Assembly: GCA_014656495.1 (NCBI GenBank)
Contig: BNCN01000005.1
Span: forward strand, 186,001-250,000
Direction of reading: 5' to 3'
Source: Comamonas sp. KCTC 72670
Lineage (GTDB): Bacteria > Myxococcota > Myxococcia > Myxococcales > Myxococcaceae
DNA: 64,000 nucleotides
Of the stretch, positions 53,495 through 61,706 are shown in pieces; the stretch's first letter is position 1, and each line of letters opens with the position of its first letter. The notes under the pieces are model-generated. The model saw only the letters and a program-made list of their open reading frames with translations, made no database searches and was not told the DNA's origin. Both the position numbers and the translations under genes were made by a program.

Positions 53495-54738
53495 GGCTGC
53501 CCCCACAGGATGTTCACCGAGTCCGGGAAGATGCCCACCTCCACCGTGCCCAGCACGGTGCCCTCCGCCAGGTCGACCGCGTGCAGCGTGCCCGGCCCCA
53601 CGTGGTCGCCCTCGCAGACGACCAAGCCCACGCGCTCGTCGGGCGTCAGCATGATTTGGTGCACATTGAGGCAACCGGCCTCCGACAGGGACACCTCGCG
53701 CTGCACGGTACCCGTCTCCGGGTCGATGACGGCCACCGCGTCCACCAGTTGGTAGGGCAGGTATAGCGTGCGCCCGTCCGAGGTGAAGGCGCCGAACATC
53801 GGCGGACCTCGCAGCGGCACCGCGCGCTCCGGCATCATCTTGCGCGTCTGGGGGTTCAGCACCTGCACCTGACGGCTGGCCATGGAGCTGACCCACACCT
53901 CGCCCGAGGTCGGCGACAGCGTGAGCGCGTAGGGCTGGTGCCGGGGTGTCACCGCGCCGCCCGCGCCCGCCGCGACCTTCTCCCGTGTCACGGCCGGAGG
54001 CTGCGCCGTGAGGTCCACGATGGCGACCTCGTCCGACCAGCACGCGACGTAGGCCGTGCGCTCGTCCGCGGACAGGCGCACCGCGTGGGGCGCGGGGCAC
54101 ACCTCCACCATGTCCTTCCGGGTCATCGTCCGCGCGTCGATGATGGCCAGGTTCGCGTTCATCTCGGACTCGGGACGGTTCTGGCGCGCCAGCTCGGAGA
54201 TTTTCAGCGTGTCGAAGTGCGTTTGGTACAGCGTGTTCCCATCCGCGCTGATGATGACGTCGCCCGGATTGGGATTCACGCGCACCGAGCCCACCAGCCG
54301 GTTGTCACGCGCGTCCAGCTTCAGGCAGTAGCCGTCATCCGCGCCCGTGCCGTGCGCGCCATGCGGCCCCGAGCCACCGCCCGGCACGTAGTTGGAGATG
54401 CCGACGTAATAGAAGTCCCCGGCCGGAGCGACGGCGGAGTGGTGTGGCCCCTCCAGCTCCACCGGGTTGAGCCCCACGGGCACGCGCGCCAGCTCGCGGA
54501 AGCCGGGCGTGCCCACGGTGTTCAGCTCGACGAGGCTCAACGTGTCGTCCAGGCTGTTGGTGATGATGATGCGCCCACCGGGCCCGGGCGGCGGAAGGGT
54601 GGAGGCCTCCTTCCAGGGCTCCTCGTGCGCGAAGTCGAGCCCCTCGGGAGGCGTGACGTCCAGCACGCGGGCCACCTTCTCATCGCAGCCGCTCAGCACC
54701 AGCGCCAGCGCGGACATCCACCCCATCGTGCGATTCAT
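53491..54738 (-). CDS. YncE-like beta-propeller lipoprotein
   Basis: A 415-residue protein with lipobox LSGC (residues 15-18). The mature part has repeated propeller blades of the YncE/cytochrome D1 kind: IIITNSLDDTLSLVELNT, VIISADGNTLYQTHFDT, AVRLSADERTAYVACWSDEVAIVDL, LSPTSGEVWVSSMASRQVQVLNP and AFTSDGRTLYLPYQLVDAVAVIDPETG. Such propellers bind cytochromes or ligands in the periplasm. Overlaps both neighbours by 4 bases, so tightly co-translated with the cytochrome. Confidence 0.85.
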   Translation of the reverse strand: MNRTMGWMSALALVLSGCDEKVARVLDVTPPEGLDFAHEEPWKEASTLPPPGPGGRIIITNSLDDTLSLVELNTVGTPGFRELARVPVGLNPVELEGPHHSAVAPAGDFYYVGISNYVPGGGSGPHGAHGTGADDGYCLKLDARDNRLVGSVRVNPNPGDVIISADGNTLYQTHFDTLKISELARQNRPESEMNANLAIIDARTMTRKDMVEVCPAPHAVRLSADERTAYVACWSDEVAIVDLTAQPPAVTREKVAAGAGGAVTPRHQPYALTLSPTSGEVWVSSMASRQVQVLNPQTRKMMPERAVPLRGPPMFGAFTSDGRTLYLPYQLVDAVAVIDPETGTVQREVSLSEAGCLNVHQIMLTPDERVGLVVCEGDHVGPGTLHAVDLAEGTVLGTVEVGIFPDSVNILWGQP

Positions 54739-55349
54739 CGTGCGCCCTCCAGGCGGATGGTGCGTGGGGACTCCATGCGGTACGGGCCTTCACGGAGCCG
54801 GTTCTGCACCAGGTACGCGCTGGTCACCTGGACGCGGAGCTCCGGGCCCGAGGCGGCGCGGAGTGTGTCCCACGTCGCCGTGTCGAGGTGCCACTCCAGG
54901 TCCGACGTCAGCAGCTCCACCGGACACCGGCGCCCGGGCACCGTCACCTGCACCCAGTAGAAGTCGCCGGTGACGGGAGGCAGGTGCGCCTCGGCGGAGG
55001 GTAGCAGCAGGTGGCCCAGCCACGCGAGCATGGTGCGCCCGTGGCGCGCGCCCGTGCGGGCTCGTGAGGCCAGCGGTGATGACCAGCGCCACGTGGGCGG
55101 TGCGTCGGTCATCGAGTACGTCTGGCCCGGAGACGGCTCGGTCAACGTCACCGCCTGCGAGCTGTCATCGGGCCGGCCCTGCGCATCGACGAAGGTCCGC
55201 CACGCTTCGTCGGTGGCCTCGCCGCCGTAGAGCGGCTCACCGCAGGGCTCCTCGATGGGGGTGTTGCCGCCGCCGTCACAAGCGGGACTCACGGCGAGCA
55301 GCGCGGCCACGCCACACGTCCACAGTCGCCTGCGTGTCTCCAGGGGCAT
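54735..55349 (-). CDS. Putative secreted protein or lipoprotein of the envelope operon
   Basis: A 204-residue protein with a signal sequence ending SPACDGG (Cys at residue 24, a possible lipobox VSPAC). The mature part contains PSPGQTYSMTDAPPTWRWSS, an unusual basic, hydrophobic segment (RHGRTMLAWLGHLLLPSAEAHLPP) and a C-terminal beta region GDFYWVQVTVPGRRCPVELLTSDLEWHL. Family not recognised. It starts 7 bases after the BNR-protein stop and overlaps the next gene by 4 bases. Confidence 0.7.
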   Translation of the reverse strand: MPLETRRRLWTCGVAALLAVSPACDGGGNTPIEEPCGEPLYGGEATDEAWRTFVDAQGRPDDSSQAVTLTEPSPGQTYSMTDAPPTWRWSSPLASRARTGARHGRTMLAWLGHLLLPSAEAHLPPVTGDFYWVQVTVPGRRCPVELLTSDLEWHLDTATWDTLRAASGPELRVQVTSAYLVQNRLREGPYRMESPRTIRLEGAR

Positions 55350-55356
55350 GAGGGGC

Positions 55357-56709
55357 CTATCCGAGGTGGGGGCGCCGTGGGCGACGGCGCCAGGGGAGGA
55401 GGGTGGACAGCAGCCACAACACGGGGACGGGGGCTCCGGGGCTGGCGCCGCAACCGCTCGACTTCGGCGGAGCGGGAGGTTCATCGGGAAGCTGGGGGCC
55501 CGCGTCCGGTGTCCCCGCGTCGGGCGTGCCCGCATCCGCAGTCCCCGCGTCGAAAGGCGGTGGTGGCTCCTCGACGCCGCCGTCCGGGTAGAGCGGCGCG
55601 CCGAGCTGCTCCGCGAGCTGCGGCCAGCGGGACGGGCAGAGGTCGCGCACGGGCGTACCGCGCGGACACAGCTGCGTCCCCTGGATTTCATACAGCGCGA
55701 AGATGTGCTGCCAGGTGCGGCCCTGGTCCGTGCTGCGCGCCAGGGCCCAGTCATGTAGCCACGTGGAGCCGCAGCCATAGAGCGTCTCACCGTCGCGCAG
55801 CACGCACGCGTTGCCGGTGGGCAGGGGCTGCTTCTCCAGCGGACCGGCGCTCGGGCCCAGGAAGAAGTAGTTGAGGGTGCCCACCCACGCGGTGGCGCCG
55901 TCGGACGACAGGTCCATGTTGATGAACGTGTCGTCCAGCACGGACACCTGCGTGAGCGTGCGGCCGCCGTCGTCGCTGCGATGCAGGTGCGTGTAGCCCT
56001 GGGCGGACACGCGCGTCCACACCACGTCCTCGTCGACGGGGTCCAGCGCCACCACCGTCAAGGCGTAGGGCCGCAGCAGCTCCGGCATCGCGTGGGGAAA
56101 CTCCTGCCACGTGGCGCCCGCGTCATCGCTGCGAAGGAGCACCATCTGGTTGTTGGACACGCCCGACGCATAGACGCGGCGCGGGTCCACGGGGGACACG
56201 CGCACCGCGTTGAGCTCGAGTCCCGCGCGCAGCAGCGGCGTGGCGGTCCACGTCTCCCCGCCGTCGTCGGAGCGGTACACGCCGTTGGCGAGCCCGGGCC
56301 GCCCGGTGACGGCGTAGAAGACGCGGTCATCGGTGGGGTGCCCGGCGAGTCCCGTCACCCAGGTCGGCTTGAAGAAGGGGTGCGCGCGCCAGGTGCAGCC
56401 CTCGTCCGGGGAGTGGAGGAGGGCGCTGCCCGTGGCGGCGAGGATGTCGCCCGTCTCCCGCCAGAGGTAGGCCTCGGGGCGCCAGCCGCCATACCCCATG
56501 GCATCCGGGCACACCCAGCGCCAGGACTGGCCGTTGTCGCGGGAGATGACCGCGCCAAAGGTCGTCCCCACGAAGAAGTCCCGTGGGTGGCCCCGGCGGA
56601 TGGCGATGTTGGAGGTTTCCGGCAGGCCCGCATGGGCGGACGCCACCCTTCCGGGCAACACGGCCAGGAGGGAGACGACGGTGCTCCAGGCAACCGCGTT
56701 GCGCTTCAT
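55357..56709 (-). CDS. BNR/sialidase-like repeat protein with MYXO-CTERM-like tail
   Basis: A 450-residue secreted protein. After the signal peptide (ending RVASA) it has several Asp-box/BNR repeats, including SRDNGQSWRW, SPDEGCTWRA, SDDGGETWTA, SDDAGATWQE, SDDGGRTLTQ and STDQGRTWQH, which form a propeller. The C-terminus has a Pro/Asp/Ala linker (DAGTPDAGTPDAG) then SSGCGASPG, a hydrophobic stretch and RRRPRR, matching the MYXO-CTERM surface-sorting pattern: Cys, membrane helix, basic end. No sialidase active-site residues are evident, so a binding role is more likely. First gene of the four-gene operon. Confidence 0.8.
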   Translation of the reverse strand: MKRNAVAWSTVVSLLAVLPGRVASAHAGLPETSNIAIRRGHPRDFFVGTTFGAVISRDNGQSWRWVCPDAMGYGGWRPEAYLWRETGDILAATGSALLHSPDEGCTWRAHPFFKPTWVTGLAGHPTDDRVFYAVTGRPGLANGVYRSDDGGETWTATPLLRAGLELNAVRVSPVDPRRVYASGVSNNQMVLLRSDDAGATWQEFPHAMPELLRPYALTVVALDPVDEDVVWTRVSAQGYTHLHRSDDGGRTLTQVSVLDDTFINMDLSSDGATAWVGTLNYFFLGPSAGPLEKQPLPTGNACVLRDGETLYGCGSTWLHDWALARSTDQGRTWQHIFALYEIQGTQLCPRGTPVRDLCPSRWPQLAEQLGAPLYPDGGVEEPPPPFDAGTADAGTPDAGTPDAGPQLPDEPPAPPKSSGCGASPGAPVPVLWLLSTLLPWRRRPRRPHLG

Positions 56710-56840
56710 TCCAGATGACTCCGGGGAACGTCCGGCCCCCCGTTAACGTTCACCGCGCCCGAGCATAGCGGCGGAAAACGCGGACGTGCTCGCATTCCCG
56801 TTGAGCGGCCTGGTTGGGCCCGTTAGCAGGATGCCCCTTC

Positions 56841-57887
56841 ATGGGAATGGAATACAGGCAGCTGGGTGGCTCTGGCTTCAAGGTTCCGGTGCTGACGCTC
56901 GGCACGGGCACGTTCGGCGGCCAGGGCGAGTTCTTCAAGAAGTGGGGCACCAGCGGGGTCCAGGAGGCCACGCGCCTGGTGGACATCAGCCTGGAGGCCG
57001 GGCTGAACATGTTCGACAGCGCGGACATCTACTCGGGCGGCGTGGCGGAGGAGATTCTGGGCAAGGCCATCGCGGGCCGCCGCGAGAAGGTCCTCATCTC
57101 CACCAAGGGCGCCTTCCGCAACGGCGACGGACCGAACGACGTGGGGGCGTCGCGCTTCCACATCACCCGCGCGGTGGAGGCCAGCCTGAAGCGGCTGGGC
57201 ACGGACTACATCGACCTCTATCAGCTGCATGGCTTCGACGCGCTCACCCCCGTCGAGGAGTCCCTGCGGGCGCTCGACGACCTCGTGCGCGCGGGGAAGA
57301 TTCGCTACATCGGCGCGTCGAACTTCTCCGGCTGGCACCTGATGAAGTCGCTCGCCACCTCGGAGAAATACGGCCTCGCGCGGCACGTGGCGCACCAGGC
57401 CTACTACTCGCTGGTGAGCCGGGAGTTCGAGTGGGAGCTGATGCCCCTGGGCCTGGACCAGCGGGTGGGCACGGTGGTGTGGAGCCCCCTGGGCTGGGCG
57501 CGGCTGACGGGCAAGATTCGCCGCGGGCAGCCTCGGCCCGAGGGCTCGCGCATGAAGGACGCGCTCAACGCCGAGGGCGCGCCGCCGCTGGCCGAGGAGT
57601 ACCTGTTCCGCGTGGTGGACGCGCTCGATGAAGTCGCCGCGCAGACGGGCAAGACGGTGCCGCAGGTGGCCCTCAACTGGCTGCTCCAGCGGCCCACCGT
57701 GTCGTCCATCATCATCGGCGCGCGCAACGAGGAGCAATTGCGGCAGAACCTGGGCGCGGTGGGGTGGAACCTCTCGGCGGAGCAGGTGGCGCGGCTCGAC
57801 GCGGCCAGCGCGGTGACGCCCACCTATCCCTACTGGCACCAGCGCGGCTTCGCCGAGCGCAACCCGTTCCCGACGAAGGTGGACTGA
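56841..57887 (+). CDS. Aldo/keto reductase
   Basis: A 348-residue NADPH-dependent oxidoreductase. The catalytic set is visible: Asp and Tyr in FDSADIYSGG, Lys in LISTKGAF, His in DLYQLHGFD, and the cofactor-binding part IIIGARNEEQLRQNLGAVGW. It resembles the YakC/Tas-type plant-like subgroup. The substrate is unknown. ATG 56841 has a weak AGGA at a distance; ATG 56847 is also possible. Divergent from the BNR gene. Confidence 0.9.
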   Translation: MGMEYRQLGGSGFKVPVLTLGTGTFGGQGEFFKKWGTSGVQEATRLVDISLEAGLNMFDSADIYSGGVAEEILGKAIAGRREKVLISTKGAFRNGDGPNDVGASRFHITRAVEASLKRLGTDYIDLYQLHGFDALTPVEESLRALDDLVRAGKIRYIGASNFSGWHLMKSLATSEKYGLARHVAHQAYYSLVSREFEWELMPLGLDQRVGTVVWSPLGWARLTGKIRRGQPRPEGSRMKDALNAEGAPPLAEEYLFRVVDALDEVAAQTGKTVPQVALNWLLQRPTVSSIIIGARNEEQLRQNLGAVGWNLSAEQVARLDAASAVTPTYPYWHQRGFAERNPFPTKVD

Positions 57888-58016
57888 GCCTCGCCCTCGG
57901 ACGCCGCGCGAGGAGGCTCGCCTCGCTGGGTGGGGTCTGCTACGCACCCCTCGGTCCTGGCACACGGCGCGCCCAGGGGGTTGGGCGCAAGCAAGGGACT
58001 TGGGGGAGTTCACGGC

Positions 58017-59177
58017 ATGGCGCGTTCCACGGAGGGGGAAGAAGGGGCCGCGAGCACGGGCACGCGGCCCTTCTGGGAGGCGGTGGCGCAGGGCGCGGTG
58101 GACGTGGCCGTCCGGACGTATGAGGCCCTGGCGCGCTCGCAGCGGGACACCGTGTTGGAAGAGGCCCCTCGCGCGGCGCTGACCGCGCGCGCCACGCTGG
58201 TGGAGGTGCTGCGGCGGGCGCGCGACTTCGCCGGCGCCGCGCGCGTGCTGGAGGCGGATGGCGGCGCCTTCACGGTGGCGCAGCTCTACGAACAGGCGGG
58301 TGCGCTGCTCCAGGCCGCCGAGGCGTGGCTGCGCGCGGGAGAGCGGGCCCGCGCCGCCGTGGCCTTCGAGCGGGGTGGCGCGCTGGAGCGGGCGCTGGCG
58401 CTGTATCAGGCGTTGGACGCGCGTGAAGCCACGGCCCGTTGCCTCACCCGGTTGAACCGGCCGCTCGAGGCGGCGGCGGTGTACCGCGAGCTGGGCAATG
58501 GTCACGCGGAGCTGGAGGTCCTTCGCGCCGTGGCCCCGGGCCTGCCGGAGCGGCGCGAGGCGGTGCTGCGGATGAGCGCGCTGCTGGATGCGCAGGGCGA
58601 CTCGTGGCGGGCGCTGGTGCTGCTGACGGACACGCTCCAGGCGCCCGGCTTCCGGGAGGACGGCGCGCTTCAAGCGGAGCACGCGCGGCTGCTGCGGCAC
58701 CTGGGCCTGGACGCGGGGCCCGGCGTGGAGCCCGCTCGCGAGCCGCCTCCGCCGGATGGCTACGAATACCTCAAGGCCATTCCCCTCTTCGGCGAGCTGT
58801 CGCTGGAGGACATGAAGGACCTCTACCGCGTGGCGCGGCCGGTGCAGTTCGCCCGGGGCGACACCGTGCTGGAGAAGGGCGCTCCGGGCTCGGGGTTGCT
58901 GGTGCTGCTGGAGGGGACGGTGGACGTGCTCGGGGGCGCGGAGCCCGGGGCCCGGCTGCTCAACACCCTGGGGCCCGGCGCCTTCATCGGCGAGGTCTCC
59001 CTCATCCTGGATGGGGACACGTCCGCGCACGTGCTCGCGCGCTCCGAGGTGCGCGCGCTGCGGGTGACGCGCGCGGACTTCCAGCACTACCTGGACACGC
59101 ACGAGGCGGCGGCGCTGCGCATCCTGCGGCTCTTCACGGAGAAGCTCGCCGAGCGCGTCCGCGCGCTCAGCGCATGA
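58017..59177 (+). CDS. TPR-like and cyclic-nucleotide-binding-fold protein
   Basis: A 386-residue cytoplasmic protein. Residues 20-240 are helical repeats (VAQLYEQAGALLQAAEAWLRAGERARAAVAFERGGALERALALY in pieces). Residues 252-372 form a CRP-like beta barrel (GDTVLEKGAPGSGLLVLLEGTVDVL, GAFIGEVSLILDGDTSAHV). The phosphate-binding cassette has GE but lacks the conserved Arg, with Thr in its place, so cAMP or cGMP binding is doubtful. The ATG 58017 follows GGGGGAG. Coupled to the next gene, which has the same domain types. Confidence 0.8.
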   Translation: MARSTEGEEGAASTGTRPFWEAVAQGAVDVAVRTYEALARSQRDTVLEEAPRAALTARATLVEVLRRARDFAGAARVLEADGGAFTVAQLYEQAGALLQAAEAWLRAGERARAAVAFERGGALERALALYQALDAREATARCLTRLNRPLEAAAVYRELGNGHAELEVLRAVAPGLPERREAVLRMSALLDAQGDSWRALVLLTDTLQAPGFREDGALQAEHARLLRHLGLDAGPGVEPAREPPPPDGYEYLKAIPLFGELSLEDMKDLYRVARPVQFARGDTVLEKGAPGSGLLVLLEGTVDVLGGAEPGARLLNTLGPGAFIGEVSLILDGDTSAHVLARSEVRALRVTRADFQHYLDTHEAAALRILRLFTEKLAERVRALSA

Positions 59178-59191
59178 CGGGGGAGGCGGCC

Positions 59192-60403
59192 ATGGCGCAC
59201 ACGCACCGCGCGGACAGGCAGCGGGCCGTCGAGCTCGCCAGCGAGGGCAAGCTGGAGGAGGCGCTCGCGGAGTACCAGGGCGTGTTGAAGGACGCGCCGG
59301 ACGACGCGGAGGTCCACCAGCAGGTGGCGGAGCTGCTGGAGTGGCTGACCCGCCCGGCGGACGCCGCCGCCGCGTATCAGGAGGCCGCGCTGGCGTGGGC
59401 GAAGGCGGGGCAGTGCCTGCGCGCGGTGGCCGCGTGTGTGGCCCTGCCCCGGTTGGGGGCCGCTCACGCCGCGCTCGTGCGCACCGCGCGGACCCTGGCG
59501 GAGCGCTTCGCCTTGTCGCCGGGGACGCCGCTGCCCGCGGACGCGGCGCACGTGCCGGAGGTCGCCGCGGGCGGCGCGCCCCTCCTTTCGCAGGTGAGCC
59601 GAGACGCCTTCGTCGCGCTGCTGGAGTCGCTCCAGGTGCGCGCCTTCTTCCCGGGGCAGGCGGTGGTGGAGGAGGGAGACCCGGGGGCCTCCATGTTCGC
59701 GATGGTGGAGGGCCGCGCGGACGTGATGCGCGCGCTGGAGGACGGGCAGCGGCGGAGCGTGGGCACGGTGGCGCCGGGGGACTTCTTCGGCGAGCTGGCG
59801 CTCATCTCCGAGGGCCCTCGGCTTGCCAGCGTGGTGGCCGCCGAGCGCGCCGTGCTGCTGGAGCTGACGCGGGCGAGCATGGAGGCGGTGGCGTCGCGGC
59901 ACCCCGAGGTGACGGCGGTGGTGGACGCCTTCTACCGGCGGCGGATGGTGGAGAACCTCCTGCGCAGCAACCCGCTCTTCAACCAGCTGACGCCGGCGCA
60001 GAAGGCCGCGGTGTCGCGGGACTTCGCGCTGCGCACCGTCGCCGCGGGCGAGGCGCTGCTGACGCAGGGCCAGCCGGGAGACGCCTTCTACGTGCTGCTG
60101 CGCGGGCGCTGCACACCGTGGCTGGAGCAACTCCACGGGCGGCGCGTGGCGCTGTCGGAGCTGCGCGAGGGGGACGTCTTCGGCGAAATCTCCCTGCTGC
60201 TGGACAAGCCGGTGTCCGCCACCGTGCGCGCGGACGTGGCGAGCGTGGTGCTGCGCCTGGAGCGCGCGGCCTTCCAGAAGCACCTGCTCAGCCAGCCCGG
60301 CCTGAAGGGGCAGTTGATGCGCATGGGCACGGAGCGGCTGCAGCGCACGGCGCAGGCGCTGGCCTCCGGGCGCGTGTGGCACGAGGGCGACCTGCGCGTG
60401 TGA
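59192..60403 (+). CDS. TPR-like protein with two cyclic-nucleotide-binding-fold domains
   Basis: A 403-residue protein. Residues 1-100 are TPR-like; CNB1 at 133-240 has FFGELALISEGPRLASV with Arg at the expected cassette position (R210); CNB2 at 258-375 has VFGEISLLLDKPVSATV with Val in that position (V341). So only CNB1 looks able to bind a nucleotide. No DNA-binding or enzymatic domain, so it is probably a regulatory partner. GGGGGAGG lies before ATG 59192; ATG 59174, overlapping the previous stop (ATGA), gives six more residues. Confidence 0.8.
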   Translation: MAHTHRADRQRAVELASEGKLEEALAEYQGVLKDAPDDAEVHQQVAELLEWLTRPADAAAAYQEAALAWAKAGQCLRAVAACVALPRLGAAHAALVRTARTLAERFALSPGTPLPADAAHVPEVAAGGAPLLSQVSRDAFVALLESLQVRAFFPGQAVVEEGDPGASMFAMVEGRADVMRALEDGQRRSVGTVAPGDFFGELALISEGPRLASVVAAERAVLLELTRASMEAVASRHPEVTAVVDAFYRRRMVENLLRSNPLFNQLTPAQKAAVSRDFALRTVAAGEALLTQGQPGDAFYVLLRGRCTPWLEQLHGRRVALSELREGDVFGEISLLLDKPVSATVRADVASVVLRLERAAFQKHLLSQPGLKGQLMRMGTERLQRTAQALASGRVWHEGDLRV

Positions 60404-60428
60404 GGCGCGGGGACGGCTGGAAACACAA

Positions 60429-60458
60429 CGCCCGGGCCTCCGTGAGGAGACCCGGGCG
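60429..60458. terminator. Bidirectional hairpin between CNB and FadL genes
   Basis: Arms CGCCCGGG / CCCGGGCG extended inward by CTCC / GGAG (one mismatch), 4-base loop. It lies between two convergent genes, 26 and 28 bases from their stops. Confidence 0.65.
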
Positions 60459-60485
60459 CGGTGCGGTCCGGACGGTGCCGGAAGA

Positions 60486-61679
60486 CTACCGGGAGTAGCC
60501 GAGCGTCAGGCCGAACACCTGGGCCGTGCCGTTGTAGACGCCGGGGATGCCGGGCGCCGTGCTGTTCTTGTCGAACAGGTTGACGAACTGGTAGGCGGCG
60601 TCGACGCGCACCGCGCCGAAGCTGTAGCCCACGCCCGCCGACACGCCGAAGCGGTCCGCGTCCGGCAGGTCCGGCGTCAGCGTTTCATTCGGGCTGGGCG
60701 CCGGGTCCCAGATGAGGCCACCGCGCACCTGCAGCGCGTCCGTGATGCCGTACTCGCCGCCCAGGTGGAAGTTCCACGTCGAGCGCCAGTTCTTCGGCAG
60801 CGGGTTGTTGATGGCCGGGTTGTCCGGGAACTCGATGGCGAGCTCCGGGAAGCTGGACCAGCCCACCCAGTTGGCGTCGAACGCGAGCGTCAGGCGGTCC
60901 AGCGGGGTGAAGGCGACGCCCGCCACGACCGTCTGCGGCAGCTTGACGTCACCCTGCACGCGGGTATCCGGCAGACGGCCCTGGAAGGCCGGCGGCACGT
61001 CCCGGAAGTCCGCGTCGCCCTTGAACGTCATGCCAATGGCGCTGCGGTACTGCACGCCCAACGTCACGAGCTTCGGGACCACCACGGCCTGGACGCCGGC
61101 GTTGAAGCCGAGGCCCCAGCCCGCGCCGCCCAGGTGCACCTGGCCCTCGCTGGTGACGAAGCCCAGGGCGCGTTTGATCTCCAGCGTGCCGCGGGCGATG
61201 TTGAGGCCCGCGCCCACGCGGAAGCGCTCGTGGACCTGGTACGCCACCGTGGGGTTGATGTTGTAGATGGACAGCCCGGACTCCTGGGCCCGGAAGCGGC
61301 CCACGAACCCGTCTTCCCACCGGCTGCTCGCGCCGAACGGCGTGTAGAAGCCCACGCCGGCCGCCAGTGAGTCCGTGATCTTGTACACGGCGAACACGTG
61401 CGGCGGCGGGGACAGCGTCGTCTTCTGCCCCTGCACCTCGCCACCCGTGGGGGTGAACTGCAGGCTGGGGAGGATGCCGGTGACGCCCGCGGTGATGTCC
61501 AGCTTCTCCACGCCCAGGATGTTGGCCGAGTTGGAGTAGATGGCGGACGAGTCATCCAGCCACGCCGCCGCCGCGTTGCCCATGCCCGTGGAGCGGGCGC
61601 TGTGCGTGTTGACCTGGAAGCCCGCGGCCTGGGTGGTCCCGGCGGCGAGCAACGTGATGAGGGAGAGTGTCTTCTTCAT
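60486..61679 (-). CDS. OmpP1/FadL-family outer-membrane porin
   Basis: A 397-residue outer-membrane protein with signal peptide (MKKTLSLITLLAAGTTQA). The family N-terminus AGFQVNTHSARSTGMGNAAAA and the SIYNINPTVAYQVHERFRVGAGLNI segment are typical of FadL, which imports long-chain fatty acids and other hydrophobic compounds. The C-terminal strand ends in GLTLGYSR, lacking the usual aromatic last residue. It begins 27 bases after the lipase-like stop, so the two are likely one operon: lipid hydrolysis outside, uptake of the fatty acid here. Confidence 0.9.
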   Translation of the reverse strand: MKKTLSLITLLAAGTTQAAGFQVNTHSARSTGMGNAAAAWLDDSSAIYSNSANILGVEKLDITAGVTGILPSLQFTPTGGEVQGQKTTLSPPPHVFAVYKITDSLAAGVGFYTPFGASSRWEDGFVGRFRAQESGLSIYNINPTVAYQVHERFRVGAGLNIARGTLEIKRALGFVTSEGQVHLGGAGWGLGFNAGVQAVVVPKLVTLGVQYRSAIGMTFKGDADFRDVPPAFQGRLPDTRVQGDVKLPQTVVAGVAFTPLDRLTLAFDANWVGWSSFPELAIEFPDNPAINNPLPKNWRSTWNFHLGGEYGITDALQVRGGLIWDPAPSPNETLTPDLPDADRFGVSAGVGYSFGAVRVDAAYQFVNLFDKNSTAPGIPGVYNGTAQVFGLTLGYSR

Positions 61680-61706
61680 GTGAGTGGGTTCTCGCTCGGG
61701 AGGTCG

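Noticed and set aside
55357..56709. BNR-repeat protein as a sialidase
   Set aside because: Only Asp-box repeats are visible; the arginine triad and catalytic Tyr/Glu pattern of sialidases were not found.
57956..57975. Possible sigma-54 element TGGCAC upstream of the first CNB gene
   Set aside because: GG and GC spacing fits, but the TTGC part of the -12 box is absent (GCGC instead).
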